A stretch of 64,000 bases of DNA from Exiguobacterium sp. KRL4 (GCF_001870785.1 NZ_MOLV01000026.1:1-64000), one strand, 5' to 3'; positions 18,014 through 27,621 are shown, counted from the stretch's first letter. Made by a program: numbers and translations. The notes: generated from the letters alone by a model not told the origin.

Positions 18014-19364
18014 ACATCAAGCGATTGATAAACGCCGTCGCGATTCCAAAATAGACGAGTAACGATAAGATATCGTTCAATGTCGTAATGAGTGGACCGG
18101 ACGCAATCGCCGGGTCAATGTTCAGACGGTGCAGAATCAGCGGGATGATCGTTCCGGCAAGCGTTCCGAAAATCAAGGTGATGATCAGTGAGCTGCCGAC
18201 GACGAGACCAAGAATCGGATCACCTTGCCATACGTAGGCGATGATCGCAATCAAGATACCACATGTCACACCGATTATCAGACCGACCCGCAGTTCCCGG
18301 ACGATCAGTCGGGTGACGACCTTCTTATCGACTTCCCGCGTGATCAATCCGCGAACGACGACTGCAAGCGACTGCGTTCCCGTGTTCCCTGTCATACCGG
18401 CAATCATCGGCATGAAGAAGGCCAACGCGACAACCTTTGATAACGTCTCTTCAAATTGACTGATGATCGATCCCGAGACCAGTCCGATGAATAACAGCAA
18501 AATCAGCCAAGGCAAACGACGTGTCGCCGCCGTCCATGGTTTTGTATCAAAATCAATCGATTTACCGGACGCCGATAATTTTTCGATGTCTTCGTTTGCT
18601 TCTTCCCGTAAGACGTCAAGAGCATCATCCACGGTGATCAGCCCAACCAGGACCTGACCTTCGACGACCGGTAACGACACCAGGTCGTAACGCTCGAACA
18701 TCTTCGCGACGTCTTCCTGATCGGTCTCAGACGAGACACTGATGACTTTTTGATCCATGACGTCCGCAATCCGTTCCTCGTTACTCGCGAGAATCAAATC
18801 ACGGTACGAGATGACTCCGACGAGTTGACTCAGCTGATTGACGACATAGACGTAGTTGATTGTCTCCGAGTATTCGATATAGTCCCGCATCTTCTCAACC
18901 GTTTCGCCGATCGTCGACTCATCCGTTACCCAGATGAAACGGTTCGTCATCAAGCGGCCTGCCGTCTCTGCCGGGTACGTCAGTAAGTTTCGAACAATCA
19001 ATGCCTCGTCCTGACGCATACCCGACAGTAACCGATCGACTTCTTCTTTTGGTAATTCTTCCAGTATGTCCGCCAAATCATCATTTTCCATCAAGTCCAT
19101 CACATGACCTGCATGTTCGACATCAAGACGTCGCAACACTTCAAGCTGCTGCTCCAGTTCTAACTCCTCGATGACGTCCGCGAGACGTTCATGATCGAGA
19201 TAACGCAGCAGACGTTCTTGTTCGGTCGGTCCCAGTTCACCGTACCAGTTTGCTAAGTCATATGGATAGACTTCTTCAATCACTTGCTGCGCGTCTTCAC
19301 GCCGCTCTTTCATTAATGCCTCAAGTAACAGCAACTTCCATTGTTGTTCCTCTGACTGACTCAT
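18012..19364 (-). CDS. mgtE: MgtE-family magnesium transporter
   Basis: 450 residues from the ATG at 19364, which has GGGGGTGG upstream; the longer open frame has no ribosome site. Domain order: cytosolic N domain (about 1-130, superhelical, with LERLADVIEEL-type repeats), two CBS domains (about 135-260; IADVMDQKVISVSSETDQEDV begins the second), then five membrane helices with PMIAGMTGNTGTQSLAVVVRG, the pore-lining signature. Forms a homodimeric Mg2+ channel gated by internal Mg2+. No M-box riboswitch is visible in the short leader. Confidence 0.95.
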   Translation of the reverse strand: MSQSEEQQWKLLLLEALMKERREDAQQVIEEVYPYDLANWYGELGPTEQERLLRYLDHERLADVIEELELEQQLEVLRRLDVEHAGHVMDLMENDDLADILEELPKEEVDRLLSGMRQDEALIVRNLLTYPAETAGRLMTNRFIWVTDESTIGETVEKMRDYIEYSETINYVYVVNQLSQLVGVISYRDLILASNEERIADVMDQKVISVSSETDQEDVAKMFERYDLVSLPVVEGQVLVGLITVDDALDVLREEANEDIEKLSASGKSIDFDTKPWTAATRRLPWLILLLFIGLVSGSIISQFEETLSKVVALAFFMPMIAGMTGNTGTQSLAVVVRGLITREVDKKVVTRLIVRELRVGLIIGVTCGILIAIIAYVWQGDPILGLVVGSSLIITLIFGTLAGTIIPLILHRLNIDPAIASGPLITTLNDILSLLVYFGIATAFINRLM

Positions 19365-19434
19365 CCTACCACCCCCACGTTTTCTCCTCTTCCATCTTAG
19401 CACGATGCTTTCAAAAGCACTTCTACGAAACCAG

Positions 19435-19463
19435 TTGACATTTCTTTCATTGCGCCTTAAAAT
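19435..19463 (+). promoter_or_regulatory. Promoter of the manganese ABC operon
   Basis: TTGACA (19435-19440), 17-base spacer, TAAAAT (19458-19463). Start of transcription would be near 19470, inside the first MntR-like box, so bound repressor would block initiation. Confidence 0.8.
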
Positions 19464-19478
19464 TTGCCTAAAGGAAAC
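19463..19478 (+). promoter_or_regulatory. MntR-like operator 1
   Basis: TTTGCCTAAAGGAAAC differs at one position from the B. subtilis MntR box TTTGCCTTAAGGAAAC that I recall. It overlaps the predicted transcription start of the downstream ABC operon. Confidence 0.85.
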
Positions 19479-19536
19479 ATTATTAGTCGGAAGAATAATC
19501 CGTGACAATAGACAAACTATTTTTTTAGTCTTTTTC

Positions 19537-19551
19537 TTGCCTTAGGGAAAC
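19537..19551 (+). promoter_or_regulatory. MntR-like operator 2
   Basis: TTGCCTTAGGGAAAC is a second near-consensus MntR box 74 bases downstream of the first and 46 bases before the ATPase gene. It could act as a roadblock or serve a second promoter. Confidence 0.8.
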
Positions 19552-19596
19552 ATTTGTTTTCCCACTAAAATTCACGTATGAAAGGAGCTTTTTCTT

Positions 19597-20337
19597 ATGT
19601 ATGCAGTAGAAGTAGAAGGATTATCCGTTTCGTATTTCGAGACGACCGCACTCGAACAGCTGTCCGCCCGCTTCACGATGGGACAACTCGTAGGGATCAT
19701 CGGTCCGAATGGTGCCGGAAAATCAACCTTCATCAAAGCCATCATGGGATTGATTCCGTCAGAGGCTACCACCATCACCTTACTTGGGTTATCGGCCAAA
19801 GAGGCTCGGACGCGTGTCGCTTATGTACCGCAACGAAGCACCATCGACTGGGATTTCCCGATTCGTGTCCTCGATGCCGTCCTGATTGGCTGTTATCCGA
19901 AACTGGGGCTGTTCAAGCGTCCACGTAAGCAACACCGGCAACTCGCCATGTCTTGCCTCGAACGGGTCGGGATGCAGGACTATGCGAACCGTCAAATCGG
20001 AGAATTGTCGGGTGGCCAACAACAACGCGTCTTTTTAGCCCGTGCTTTAGCACAAGAAGCAGAACTCTTACTGCTCGACGAACCGTTTGTCGGTGTCGAT
20101 GCCGGTAGCGAACGGGTCATCATCGACTTGTTACGTACGTTGCGCGACGAAGGCAAAACGATTGTCGTCGTCCACCATGATTTGAGTAAGGCAGCAGACT
20201 ATTTTGATACGTTGTTGCTCCTCAATCGACGAATGATTGCGGTCGGATCACCCGCCGATGTCTTACACGCCAAAACGATTGAAGGCGCTTATGGCAATCC
20301 GCTTGCCTTCCTTCAGAAAGTCGAGGTCTCCTCATGA
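19597..20337 (+). CDS. mntB: Manganese ABC transporter, ATPase subunit
   Basis: 246 residues. Walker A GPNGAGKST near residue 37, Q-loop YVPQRSTIDWDFP, ABC signature LSGGQQQRV near 142, Walker B LLLLDEPFVGVD and the H-loop His in VVHHDLSK. The family is that of Mn/Zn importers (B. subtilis MntB, pneumococcal PsaB). It overlaps the permease gene by four bases. Two MntR-type boxes upstream point to manganese rather than zinc. Peripheral membrane, drives import. Confidence 0.93.
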   Translation: MYAVEVEGLSVSYFETTALEQLSARFTMGQLVGIIGPNGAGKSTFIKAIMGLIPSEATTITLLGLSAKEARTRVAYVPQRSTIDWDFPIRVLDAVLIGCYPKLGLFKRPRKQHRQLAMSCLERVGMQDYANRQIGELSGGQQQRVFLARALAQEAELLLLDEPFVGVDAGSERVIIDLLRTLRDEGKTIVVVHHDLSKAADYFDTLLLLNRRMIAVGSPADVLHAKTIEGAYGNPLAFLQKVEVSS

Positions 20338-21194
20338 ATTTCATCGATTTCATCCAAGCCATCACCGAATATGACTTCTTACAAAAAGCCCTCGTGACCT
20401 CGGTCATGGTCGGCATCATCTGCGGCGTCATCGGCTGCTTCATCATCTTGCGTGGCATGTCCTTGATGGGGGACGCCATCTCGCATGCTGTTTTACCCGG
20501 TGTCGCGATTTCTTATTTACTCGGCATCAACTTCTTTATCGGTGCCGTCGCGACAGGATTGTTGACGGCACTCGGAATCGGGTTCGTCAGTCAAAACAGC
20601 CGGATCAAAAACGATACCGCCATCGGGATCCTGTTTACGTCGGCCTTTGCCCTCGGCATCATCCTGATTTCGTTTCTACGGAGCAGCAGCGATCTGTACC
20701 ACATCTTGTTCGGAAATGTCCTTGCGGTGCGCCCGAGTGATATGTGGATGACACTCGTCATCGGTATCATCGTCCTCGGTGCGATTTATCTGTTTTATAA
20801 AGAATTACTTGTCACCTCGTTTGATCCAACGATGGCAGCGGCTTACGGCTTATCGACACGCTTGGTCCATTACCTGCTGATGACGATGCTGACGCTCGTG
20901 ACCGTCGCATCGCTCCAGACGGTCGGTATCATCCTCGTCGTCGCGATGCTGATCACACCGGCTGCGACCGCTTACCTGTTAACGAATCGGTTGTCCCGGA
21001 TGATTTTCCTGTCGGCTGGTTTCGGGACGCTTTCTTCAATCATTGGTCTGTATTTTAGTTTCACCTATAATCTCTCTTCCGGCGCCTCGATCGTCCTGGT
21101 CGCAACTGCCCTGTTTGCACTGGTGTTCATCTTTTCACCACGCCACGGGTTGCTTCGGAAGTGGAAATCACCTAAAAAGGAGCTCACGACATGA
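20334..21194 (+). CDS. mntC: Manganese ABC transporter, permease subunit
   Basis: 286 residues, ABC-3 family with about eight or nine membrane helices. Family segments include ISHAVLPGVAISYLLG near residue 45 and LQTVGIILVVAMLITPAATAYLLT near 200-225. Only one permease gene is present, so it would work as a homodimer. It overlaps the ATPase and binding-protein genes by four bases on either side (ATGA junctions). Confidence 0.93.
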   Translation: MNFIDFIQAITEYDFLQKALVTSVMVGIICGVIGCFIILRGMSLMGDAISHAVLPGVAISYLLGINFFIGAVATGLLTALGIGFVSQNSRIKNDTAIGILFTSAFALGIILISFLRSSSDLYHILFGNVLAVRPSDMWMTLVIGIIVLGAIYLFYKELLVTSFDPTMAAAYGLSTRLVHYLLMTMLTLVTVASLQTVGIILVVAMLITPAATAYLLTNRLSRMIFLSAGFGTLSSIIGLYFSFTYNLSSGASIVLVATALFALVFIFSPRHGLLRKWKSPKKELTT

Positions 21195-22108
21195 CGTTTA
21201 CACGATTCATCCCCTTGGCTGGTCTCGCCGTCTTACTTGCCGGCTGTTCCACTGATTCTGCGGACGAAGGAAAACTGCAGGTCGTCACGACCTATTCCAT
21301 CTTAGAAGATATGGCACGTGTCGTCGGCGGTGAGCATGTCGAAGTCCACAGCATGGTCAAGATCGGTGCCAATCCACACGAATACGATCCGCTTCCGACG
21401 GACGTCCGGAAGATGGCGGACGCCGATGTCGTCTTTTATAACGGGTTAAACCTCGAAGCCGGCGGTTCCTGGTTCAACAAACTCCGTTCGAGCACCAATA
21501 AAGACGGGAAAGACGACCCGGTCTATCAACTGAGTAAAGGGGTCGACCCGAAATATCTGACGGCGGCGGGGAAAGAACAAGAAACCGATCCGCACGCCTG
21601 GCTTGATTTGAGTAACGGTATCCAGTACGTCGAAAACGTCAAAGACGGATTGATCAAAGAGGATCCGGCAAATAAAGCGGACTATGAAAAAAATGCGTCG
21701 ACTTACATCGAGGAACTAAAAACACTGGATACGAAAGTGAAAAAACGTTTTGCTGACATCCCGAAAGAACAACGGCATCTGATCACGAGTGAAGGCGCCT
21801 TTAAGTACTTCAGTTCCGCCTATGATGTCAAAGCCGACTATATCTGGGAGATCAATTCCGATAATCAAGGAACACCCGATCAAGTCCGGCGCATCGTTGA
21901 TTTAATCAAGAAACAGGACATCCCGGTTCTGTTCGTCGAAACGAGTGTCGACCGCCGGAGCATGGAGACCGTCTCCCGTGAAACCGGTGTCCCGATTGGC
22001 GGAACGCTCTATACGGATTCCCTTGGTGCAAAAGGACAGGACGGCTCGACGTACTTGACGATGATGGAAGCCAATTTCGATACGATCGAACAACAATTGA
22101 CACGCTGA
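21191..22108 (+). CDS. mntA: Manganese ABC transporter, substrate-binding lipoprotein
   Basis: 305 residues. Lipoprotein signal with the lipobox LLAGC (Cys19). Cluster A-I metal-binding protein with ligands visible as His in GANPHEYDP, His in DPHAWLDL, Glu in TSEGAFKYF and Asp in ETSVDRRS. Having Glu as the third ligand and no His-rich loop fits Mn-type (PsaA/MntA) rather than Zn-type proteins. Anchored outside the membrane; last gene of the operon. Confidence 0.92.
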   Translation: MTFTRFIPLAGLAVLLAGCSTDSADEGKLQVVTTYSILEDMARVVGGEHVEVHSMVKIGANPHEYDPLPTDVRKMADADVVFYNGLNLEAGGSWFNKLRSSTNKDGKDDPVYQLSKGVDPKYLTAAGKEQETDPHAWLDLSNGIQYVENVKDGLIKEDPANKADYEKNASTYIEELKTLDTKVKKRFADIPKEQRHLITSEGAFKYFSSAYDVKADYIWEINSDNQGTPDQVRRIVDLIKKQDIPVLFVETSVDRRSMETVSRETGVPIGGTLYTDSLGAKGQDGSTYLTMMEANFDTIEQQLTR

Positions 22109-22199
22109 GAACTGTCATCGAATCGCCATTCGTTTCTTTCCGATTCCCCGCTACTCCGACGTATACTAAAAGAACGATATCAAACGACGAGGGTGGGGA

Positions 22200-22703
22200 A
22201 TGGCTATGCCAAGAAAAACAGGATGGATGATCGTCACGCTTTCAGCCAGTCTTACGCTCGCTGCCTGCGGACAGGCCGAGCAAAAAACTGCATCACACAC
22301 CGATCATGCAAAACATACGACACATGCAAGTACCGATCAGTTGGAACAGACCAGCTCACCAACGATCGCCCCGTCGTTCTTAAAAGAGACTGATTCTTCA
22401 ATCCAGACGATTTACCTGTCTGTCGCGAAACATCAGGATCTTCTCGAAAAGATGCCCTGTTACTGTGGTTGCGGTGAGTCAGCCGGACATACGAGTAACT
22501 ATGACTGCTTCATCGCGGATCAGACGGAAAGTGGCCAGACAACGTGGACGACACACGGTATCACGTGCGGAACATGCCTCGATATTGCCGCGCAATCGAT
22601 CGTCGCCTATCAACAAGGCACACCGATCAAACAGATTCGGGATGACATCGATACGACGTACGCCAAGACGGGTGCGACACCAACTCCCACTCCCGCTCTC
22701 TAA
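22200..22703 (+). CDS. PCYCGC-motif lipoprotein
   Basis: 167 residues with a lipoprotein signal (LTLAAC, Cys near 23). It has a His-rich linker (SHTDHAKHTTHAS) and then the hallmark MPCYCGCGESAGHTSNYDCF around residues 85-104, and a further CGTC pair. Such proteins are found in Bacillales; the Cys/His content suggests metal or heme binding, but the function is unproven. Follows the manganese operon by 90 bases on the same strand and ends at a strong terminator. Confidence 0.85.
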   Translation: MAMPRKTGWMIVTLSASLTLAACGQAEQKTASHTDHAKHTTHASTDQLEQTSSPTIAPSFLKETDSSIQTIYLSVAKHQDLLEKMPCYCGCGESAGHTSNYDCFIADQTESGQTTWTTHGITCGTCLDIAAQSIVAYQQGTPIKQIRDDIDTTYAKTGATPTPTPAL

Positions 22704-22706
22704 ATC

Positions 22707-22744
22707 AAAAGCTGTTTCGACCTCAACGTCGAAACAGCTTTTTT
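22707..22744 (+). terminator. Terminator after PCYCGC lipoprotein gene
   Basis: AAAGCTGTTTCGAC pairs with GTCGAAACAGCTTT around a 6-base loop, followed by U6. Confidence 0.93.
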
Positions 22745-22753
22745 GCACTGGAC

Positions 22754-23191
22754 TTATTGCCTTGAACAAGCGGTCGCGTGGAGGACAAACGGTTTGCCGG
22801 AAAGCAATTCCTCGAGTTGATAATACGTATGCGAACGGATCGGCTGACTCGTTCGAGGAAGGTGACGCAATTCATAGGCCACTTCGAGCAGATAAAACTT
22901 ATAGGTCTCGGCTTCATCAAAACCAAAACTGCTTCGCCGCGCTTCAATATAGCGCGACAAACGTTCTTGTTGCTTCATCGACAAACGTTGCACTTGTGGA
23001 GCAATCAATTCTCTTGGACGAAGGATCAATTCCCGCTCTGTTCGATACAGACGGTTCATGACGCCTTGTTCCCGTCGTAAAGCAATCAACTTCGCCGGCT
23101 GGTAGGAGCGAGGATACGGATGGGCATGGACCAGGTATCGTTCAATGAGGGATTGCGTCGGGGCGGCTGGAAAGGAAATGACATCATGCAT
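22754..23191 (-). CDS. Hypothetical cytosolic protein
   Basis: 145 residues from the ATG at 23191, with AAGGAG nine bases upstream; the longer frame has no ribosome site. No family recognised. It is basic and largely helical, with TQSLIERYLVHAHPYPRSYQPAK near the start, a long Arg-rich helix MNRLYRTERELILRPRELI, and MKQQERLSRYIEARRSSFG. No signal peptide or membrane helix. Convergent with the PCYCGC lipoprotein gene and divergent from the reductase gene. Confidence 0.7.
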   Translation of the reverse strand: MHDVISFPAAPTQSLIERYLVHAHPYPRSYQPAKLIALRREQGVMNRLYRTERELILRPRELIAPQVQRLSMKQQERLSRYIEARRSSFGFDEAETYKFYLLEVAYELRHLPRTSQPIRSHTYYQLEELLSGKPFVLHATACSRQ

Positions 23192-23364
23192 ACGATTCGA
23201 CTCCTTATTCAGTAGTAGATACGCCATCCATTTTACCACAAATTCCCAAATGAAATGGATCGTTGAGCAGGAAGGAAATCCGTTTTTTAGTTTTAGAGGG
23301 GGTTTCGTTTTCGAAGGCGCGTGGAACAGTTTCAAAGATACTTATTTTGAAAGGATGATGATCC

Positions 23365-24387
23365 GTGTCGCAAATGAAAGCAATCGGTTTCCAGCAACAT
23401 CTACCCATCAAAGAAGCAAACAGTTTGATCGATATCGAAATCGAGTGTCCTGCCGCGCAAGGACGCGATGTACTGGTTGAAGTCAAAGCCGTCTCGATCA
23501 ATCCGGTCGATACGAAAGTCCGTGCTCATGGTTCGGATGAGGCTGAACCAAAAATCATCGGTTACGACGCAGCTGGCATCGTCGTCGAAGTCGGTGATCA
23601 GGCTTCGTTTTTTTCCGTTGGTGACGAAGTGTATTATGCCGGTGCGATCAATCGTCCTGGTTCCAACAGTGCTTTCCAACTTGTTGATGAACGGATCGTC
23701 GCTAAAAAACCAGCCCGTCTGACATTTAGTGAGGCGGCAGCCCTTCCACTGACGGCCTTGACGGCGTATGAAGCATTGACGGATCGTCTCCACCTGACGT
23801 TTGATGCCAAATCAAATCTCGAGAAGACGATTCTGATCATCGGGGCAGCAGGCGGTGTCGGATCGATTGCGACACAACTCGCGAACAAGGCCGGTCTGAC
23901 CGTCATCGGGACGGCTTCCCGACCGGAAACCATCGACTGGGCAAAAGCCCATGGCGCCCATCACACGATCAATCATCACGAAGACTTTCGCCAGCAACTG
24001 GAGCAGCTTGGGTATGATCATGTCGACTATATCTTCTGTCTGAATGCGACCGATCAGCATTTTGACGCGATGGTCGACGTCATCGCGCCTCAAGGCATGA
24101 TTTGCAGTATCGTCGAAACGGACCAGAAACTCGACTTGAGTGCATTGCAACAAAAAAGTGCGACATTTGTTTGGGAATTCATGTTCACCCGTTCCTTATT
24201 CGAGACACCGGACATGATCCGGCAACATGAAATTCTGACACAAGTCGCGACCTGGCTTGATGAAGAAACCCTTGAGACGACCGTCACCCAGACATTAATC
24301 GGTCTGAATGCAGCCAACTTAAAAGAAGCGCACCGACTTGTCGAAAGTGGCAAGACAATCGGGAAAATCGTCGTCGAGCAACAGTAA
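23365..24387 (+). CDS. Zinc-independent medium-chain alcohol dehydrogenase/quinone reductase-like (MDR)
   Basis: 340 residues. GroES-like domain with VEVKAVSINPVDTKVRAHG and GYDAAGIVVEVGD, then a Rossmann fold with IGAAGGVGSIATQLA near residue 155. It lacks the structural-zinc Cys set and belongs to the ZADH/quinone oxidoreductase group that uses NADPH. GTG start at 23365 with AAAGGATG seven bases before; an in-frame ATG at 23374 is poorly spaced. Substrate unknown. Confidence 0.88.
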   Translation: MSQMKAIGFQQHLPIKEANSLIDIEIECPAAQGRDVLVEVKAVSINPVDTKVRAHGSDEAEPKIIGYDAAGIVVEVGDQASFFSVGDEVYYAGAINRPGSNSAFQLVDERIVAKKPARLTFSEAAALPLTALTAYEALTDRLHLTFDAKSNLEKTILIIGAAGGVGSIATQLANKAGLTVIGTASRPETIDWAKAHGAHHTINHHEDFRQQLEQLGYDHVDYIFCLNATDQHFDAMVDVIAPQGMICSIVETDQKLDLSALQQKSATFVWEFMFTRSLFETPDMIRQHEILTQVATWLDEETLETTVTQTLIGLNAANLKEAHRLVESGKTIGKIVVEQQ

Positions 24388-24390
24388 CTA

Positions 24391-24439
24391 AAAACAGTTC
24401 TTCCTTCGATGAATACATCAGAAGGAAGAACTGTTTTTT
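24391..24439. terminator. Bidirectional terminator after MDR gene
   Basis: A 17-bp stem, 24391-24407 with 24421-24437, with AAAAC/GTTTT ends that give U-runs on both strands. Serves the MDR gene and the small membrane protein gene. Confidence 0.92.
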
Positions 24440-24442
24440 AAG

Positions 24443-24616
24443 TTAAGGGGTGTTTCGGCGTTTCATTGAAAAAACGATTGCTGCAAACAAGGACAACAAC
24501 CCTCCCGCCCAACCGATCAGTGGCGCATATGAAAACGTATCCCGCAACAACATCCCACCGACAATCAGGATCGCAGCATCCGCTGCAAACAATACGGCTA
24601 AAAACCGATAGTTCAT
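24443..24616 (-). CDS. Small two-TM membrane protein
   Basis: 57 residues from the ATG at 24616 (GGGGGAG upstream). Two hydrophobic segments: LAVLFAADAAILIVGGMLL and APLIGWAGGLLSLFAAIVF, separated by a short polar loop, with a basic tail MKRRNTP. Family not recognised. It stands alone between a terminator and the divergent kinase gene. Confidence 0.7.
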   Translation of the reverse strand: MNYRFLAVLFAADAAILIVGGMLLRDTFSYAPLIGWAGGLLSLFAAIVFSMKRRNTP

Positions 24617-24873
24617 CTTTACTCCCCCTGTCATTTGGAAATTCCGACCATGTATTTCGTCTTTCCCTGATTTCGAAGTACTCATGCATGAATTGGATTT
24701 TGCACTTTCAAACAGTCCCGAGCACTTTTTGGTATGAATTTCTTGTATTTAAGATAATTTTCTAATAACACTGTATTTTCGAGTCTAAAAAATGTACGAT
24801 TACGGTAAGAAATAAGTATAATAGTTACATCTATTATTGAGCACGCTGAAGCAAAGGAGTATCCATAATCTAT

Positions 24874-27312
24874 ATGAGAAAATGGTTTAATCAAAAAATA
24901 AGTCGACAAATCATGTCTGCTTTCTACCTAATACTGATTACGCTTTCTGTTTCTTCGATCGCAGCATACTTTTATACGAATCATCAAGTAATGGATGCCA
25001 AAAAAAGTTTAGATGCCATCAGCGAACGACAAGAACGCGCCACGACCTTGTGGGATAACTGGCAGTCCTTACAATATGAGATGCGTGGGTACATCGTCTT
25101 TGGTGACGATGCCGTGCTTGATCTCGTTGAGGAAAAAACGGCGGCTCTTGAAAAAGAAACGAAGTGGTTCGAAAAAAATGGTACGTACCGGGCCGATCAA
25201 CTCTATGCGTCCGATGTCCGCGCACTTTATACATCGTACACGACGTTCGTGATGCCAAGCCTGATCAAATATGTCAAAGCCAAGCAGGACGGAACCGTTG
25301 ACGAAGCCTTCCTCCAAATGCCCAGCCTGAAATCGATGATGCCGCAAGTGAAACGCGATCCGAATCGGAAGTTCAAGATGAATGCGTCCGATAGTGAGAC
25401 GATGCGCCAAAGCGTCAATACGATGGAGAGTGTGTTTACGAATTATCGGACTGATCTGCAAGCAAAAGAAATGATGGCTAAGGACAAGCTGGTCAAACAA
25501 ACGAAATATGCGGAATGGATTTGGCTCATCAACCTCCTGGTCCTTTTCTTCGTCATCCTGTTGATCATCCGTCCGTTCATCGAGCGAACGACACGACAGA
25601 TTCAGCTATTGAGTAAAGAAAGTAAACTCCTTGCGCAAGGACAACATACGGCACCATTGATTCCGATTAGTCGAACAGACGAAATCGGAGAACTGAGTAA
25701 ATCGTTCCATCAGATGGCAACAGCTCTGACCGACAATAAATATCGGCTGATGTCGTCGAATGATAATTTGGAACAGGCCCTGCAATTGACGTTACGCAAC
25801 GAGGCACATTTAAAAATCCGGAATCAACTGACCGAGACACTTGCGTCCCGTGATACCGTGACGGCTTACCCGGCCGTCATTGAAAAAATGGTCGAAATCA
25901 CTGACTCAACGAATGGTTCGTTGATCTTTAAAGAAGGTACGACGGTCACGAATATCATTTCACACGCGATGACAGAACAGGAACAGGATGAACTGATTTC
26001 TACGATTGAACCTGTGATCCGTAAAGCACGAAAAGACAGAGTGCCGCACACCGCACAATTTGCGGAACGATCGTTTGCCGTCACACCAGTGCTTGACGCA
26101 AGTACAAATGAAATCATTGCTTATATCTATCTGATGCGTCTCCATCGTCCGTTTGACCTTCAAGAACAGGAAGAATTGGCCGCCTTCGCACGTCAGCTCG
26201 CGTTATCATTACTGCGGATGCGGACGTTTGACGAGATTGGCCGGGAACGTGAAAAATCGGCTCGCCTGTTAAACTCCATCCGGGAGTCCATCCTCTATAT
26301 CGAACCGGACGGACCGATGCAACTGATCAACCGTCCGTTACTTGATTTATTTGATCATCCGTCTGCCACGGACTCAAAAGCAGAATGGTTGATCGAAGTC
26401 GATGAGTCCATTACGAGTCTGAAGTACCAAGTCGATCAATTACCTGAATTCGAGCGCTACTTACGCCAAACCTTCGTCCATCGGGAAACGGGTGAAGGGA
26501 TTACGTTTTCGATTGATCGGGAGAAGCGGTTCATCAAGACGTATTCGGAAGAAATCCACTATGGTGGAAAATTCCGGGGCATTCTCCTTGTTCTGCGTGA
26601 CGTGACGAACGAGGTCGAAGTCGATCGCATCAAAAATGAACTGGTCTCGACGATTTCGCATGAATTGCGGACACCTCTTTCCTCGATTTACGGATTCACG
26701 GAATTGATGATCCAGCGAGATTTACCACCACAGCGGCAAAAGAAATATTTAGCAGCCGTCCATTCGGAAACGGAACGGTTGTCACTCTTGATCAACGATT
26801 TCCTTGATCTCCAACGGATGGAGGCGAACCATCAAGAGTATACGTTTGAGCCGTTCGACTTGATTCCGATGATAAAAGACTTGAAGCAACTCCATAGTCT
26901 GTCTTCCTCTGCCCATGACATTCAGATTCTCTCGGATGTTCCGGTTCAAATCATCCAGGGTGACTCGAAGAAAATCCGTCAGTTGTTCGGAAACCTGATC
27001 AACAATGCCATTAAGTATTCACCAGCAGGTGGACCGATTGAAATTCGATTGGCCGAACATGATCATCATGTGACGATTGCGATAACCGATCATGGAATCG
27101 GGATTCCCGCTTCTGCGATGACCGAACTGTTCCAGAAGTTTTATCGGGTTGATAATTCCGATACCCGTAAGATTGGCGGGACAGGACTTGGTCTCTCGAT
27201 CTGTCGTGAAATCGCCCGGGCCCACGACGGCGAGATTCATGTCGAATCCATCGAAGGACAAGGATCGACGTTTACGGTCGAGTTGCCTCTAAATCCACCA
27301 CAACCGCTATAA
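24874..27312 (+). CDS. Membrane sensor histidine kinase, CHASE3-like/HAMP/GAF/PAS
   Basis: 812 residues. TM1 about 13-34; extracellular helical sensor about 35-213 (CHASE3-like, RQERATTLWDNWQSLQYEMRGY); TM2 215-234; HAMP about 233-290; GAF-like about 310-450; PAS about 465-575; HisKA with the phospho-His in ISHELRTPLSS near residue 596; HATPase with N-box NLINNAIKYSP near 705, then DHGIGIP and GGTGLGLSI. Phosphorylates an unknown regulator; no response regulator gene is adjacent. AAGGAG lies about 16 bases before the ATG, rather far. Confidence 0.92.
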   Translation: MRKWFNQKISRQIMSAFYLILITLSVSSIAAYFYTNHQVMDAKKSLDAISERQERATTLWDNWQSLQYEMRGYIVFGDDAVLDLVEEKTAALEKETKWFEKNGTYRADQLYASDVRALYTSYTTFVMPSLIKYVKAKQDGTVDEAFLQMPSLKSMMPQVKRDPNRKFKMNASDSETMRQSVNTMESVFTNYRTDLQAKEMMAKDKLVKQTKYAEWIWLINLLVLFFVILLIIRPFIERTTRQIQLLSKESKLLAQGQHTAPLIPISRTDEIGELSKSFHQMATALTDNKYRLMSSNDNLEQALQLTLRNEAHLKIRNQLTETLASRDTVTAYPAVIEKMVEITDSTNGSLIFKEGTTVTNIISHAMTEQEQDELISTIEPVIRKARKDRVPHTAQFAERSFAVTPVLDASTNEIIAYIYLMRLHRPFDLQEQEELAAFARQLALSLLRMRTFDEIGREREKSARLLNSIRESILYIEPDGPMQLINRPLLDLFDHPSATDSKAEWLIEVDESITSLKYQVDQLPEFERYLRQTFVHRETGEGITFSIDREKRFIKTYSEEIHYGGKFRGILLVLRDVTNEVEVDRIKNELVSTISHELRTPLSSIYGFTELMIQRDLPPQRQKKYLAAVHSETERLSLLINDFLDLQRMEANHQEYTFEPFDLIPMIKDLKQLHSLSSSAHDIQILSDVPVQIIQGDSKKIRQLFGNLINNAIKYSPAGGPIEIRLAEHDHHVTIAITDHGIGIPASAMTELFQKFYRVDNSDTRKIGGTGLGLSICREIARAHDGEIHVESIEGQGSTFTVELPLNPPQPL

Positions 27313-27319
27313 GCAAAAC

Positions 27320-27354
27320 CGCGCCAGTTCCTGATGGGACTGACGCGTTTTTTT
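27320..27354 (+). terminator. Terminator after kinase gene
   Basis: CGC/GCG and AGT/ACT arms with small mismatches, followed by U7. The stem is imperfect. Confidence 0.65.
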
Positions 27355-27356
27355 GA

Positions 27357-27614
27357 TTATCCTTTGATTCGACTTGCAATGTCCACCGTGCGCTTCGCTT
27401 GGTGACGAACAGCCGGTTCAACGGACTCGACCATGTTGCCGTCTTGATCGACGGTCACCGTCGTCCCGTATGGATTACCGCCTGCTGCGAACAGGACCGG
27501 ATCCGAGTAGCCTGGTGCTGCGACGATCGCACCCCAATGGAACATTGATGTATGGATGTACAAGTCGTCTTTTCCCGTTTTTTGGATAAAGCAACACATT
27601 TCCCTTGAATTCAA
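27357..27614 (-). pseudogene. wrbA: C-terminal fragment of NAD(P)H:quinone oxidoreductase WrbA (type IV)
   Basis: The 85-codon frame holds only the last third of a flavodoxin-like WrbA: IHTSMFHWGAIVAAPGYSDP, AAGGNPYGTTVT and a closing helix HQAKRTVDIASRIKG match the end of the family, normally about 200 residues. The FMN-binding N-terminal part is missing; the first about 18 codons are unrelated and the only start would be a TTG. The DUF2332 gene begins seven bases further, so a deletion probably fused the remnant to this locus. Not expected to be functional. Confidence 0.82.
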
Positions 27615-27621
27615 GAGGATT

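Noticed and set aside
19365-19434. M-box magnesium riboswitch upstream of mgtE
   Set aside because: The leader is too short and lacks the conserved stems; none of the M-box core is visible.
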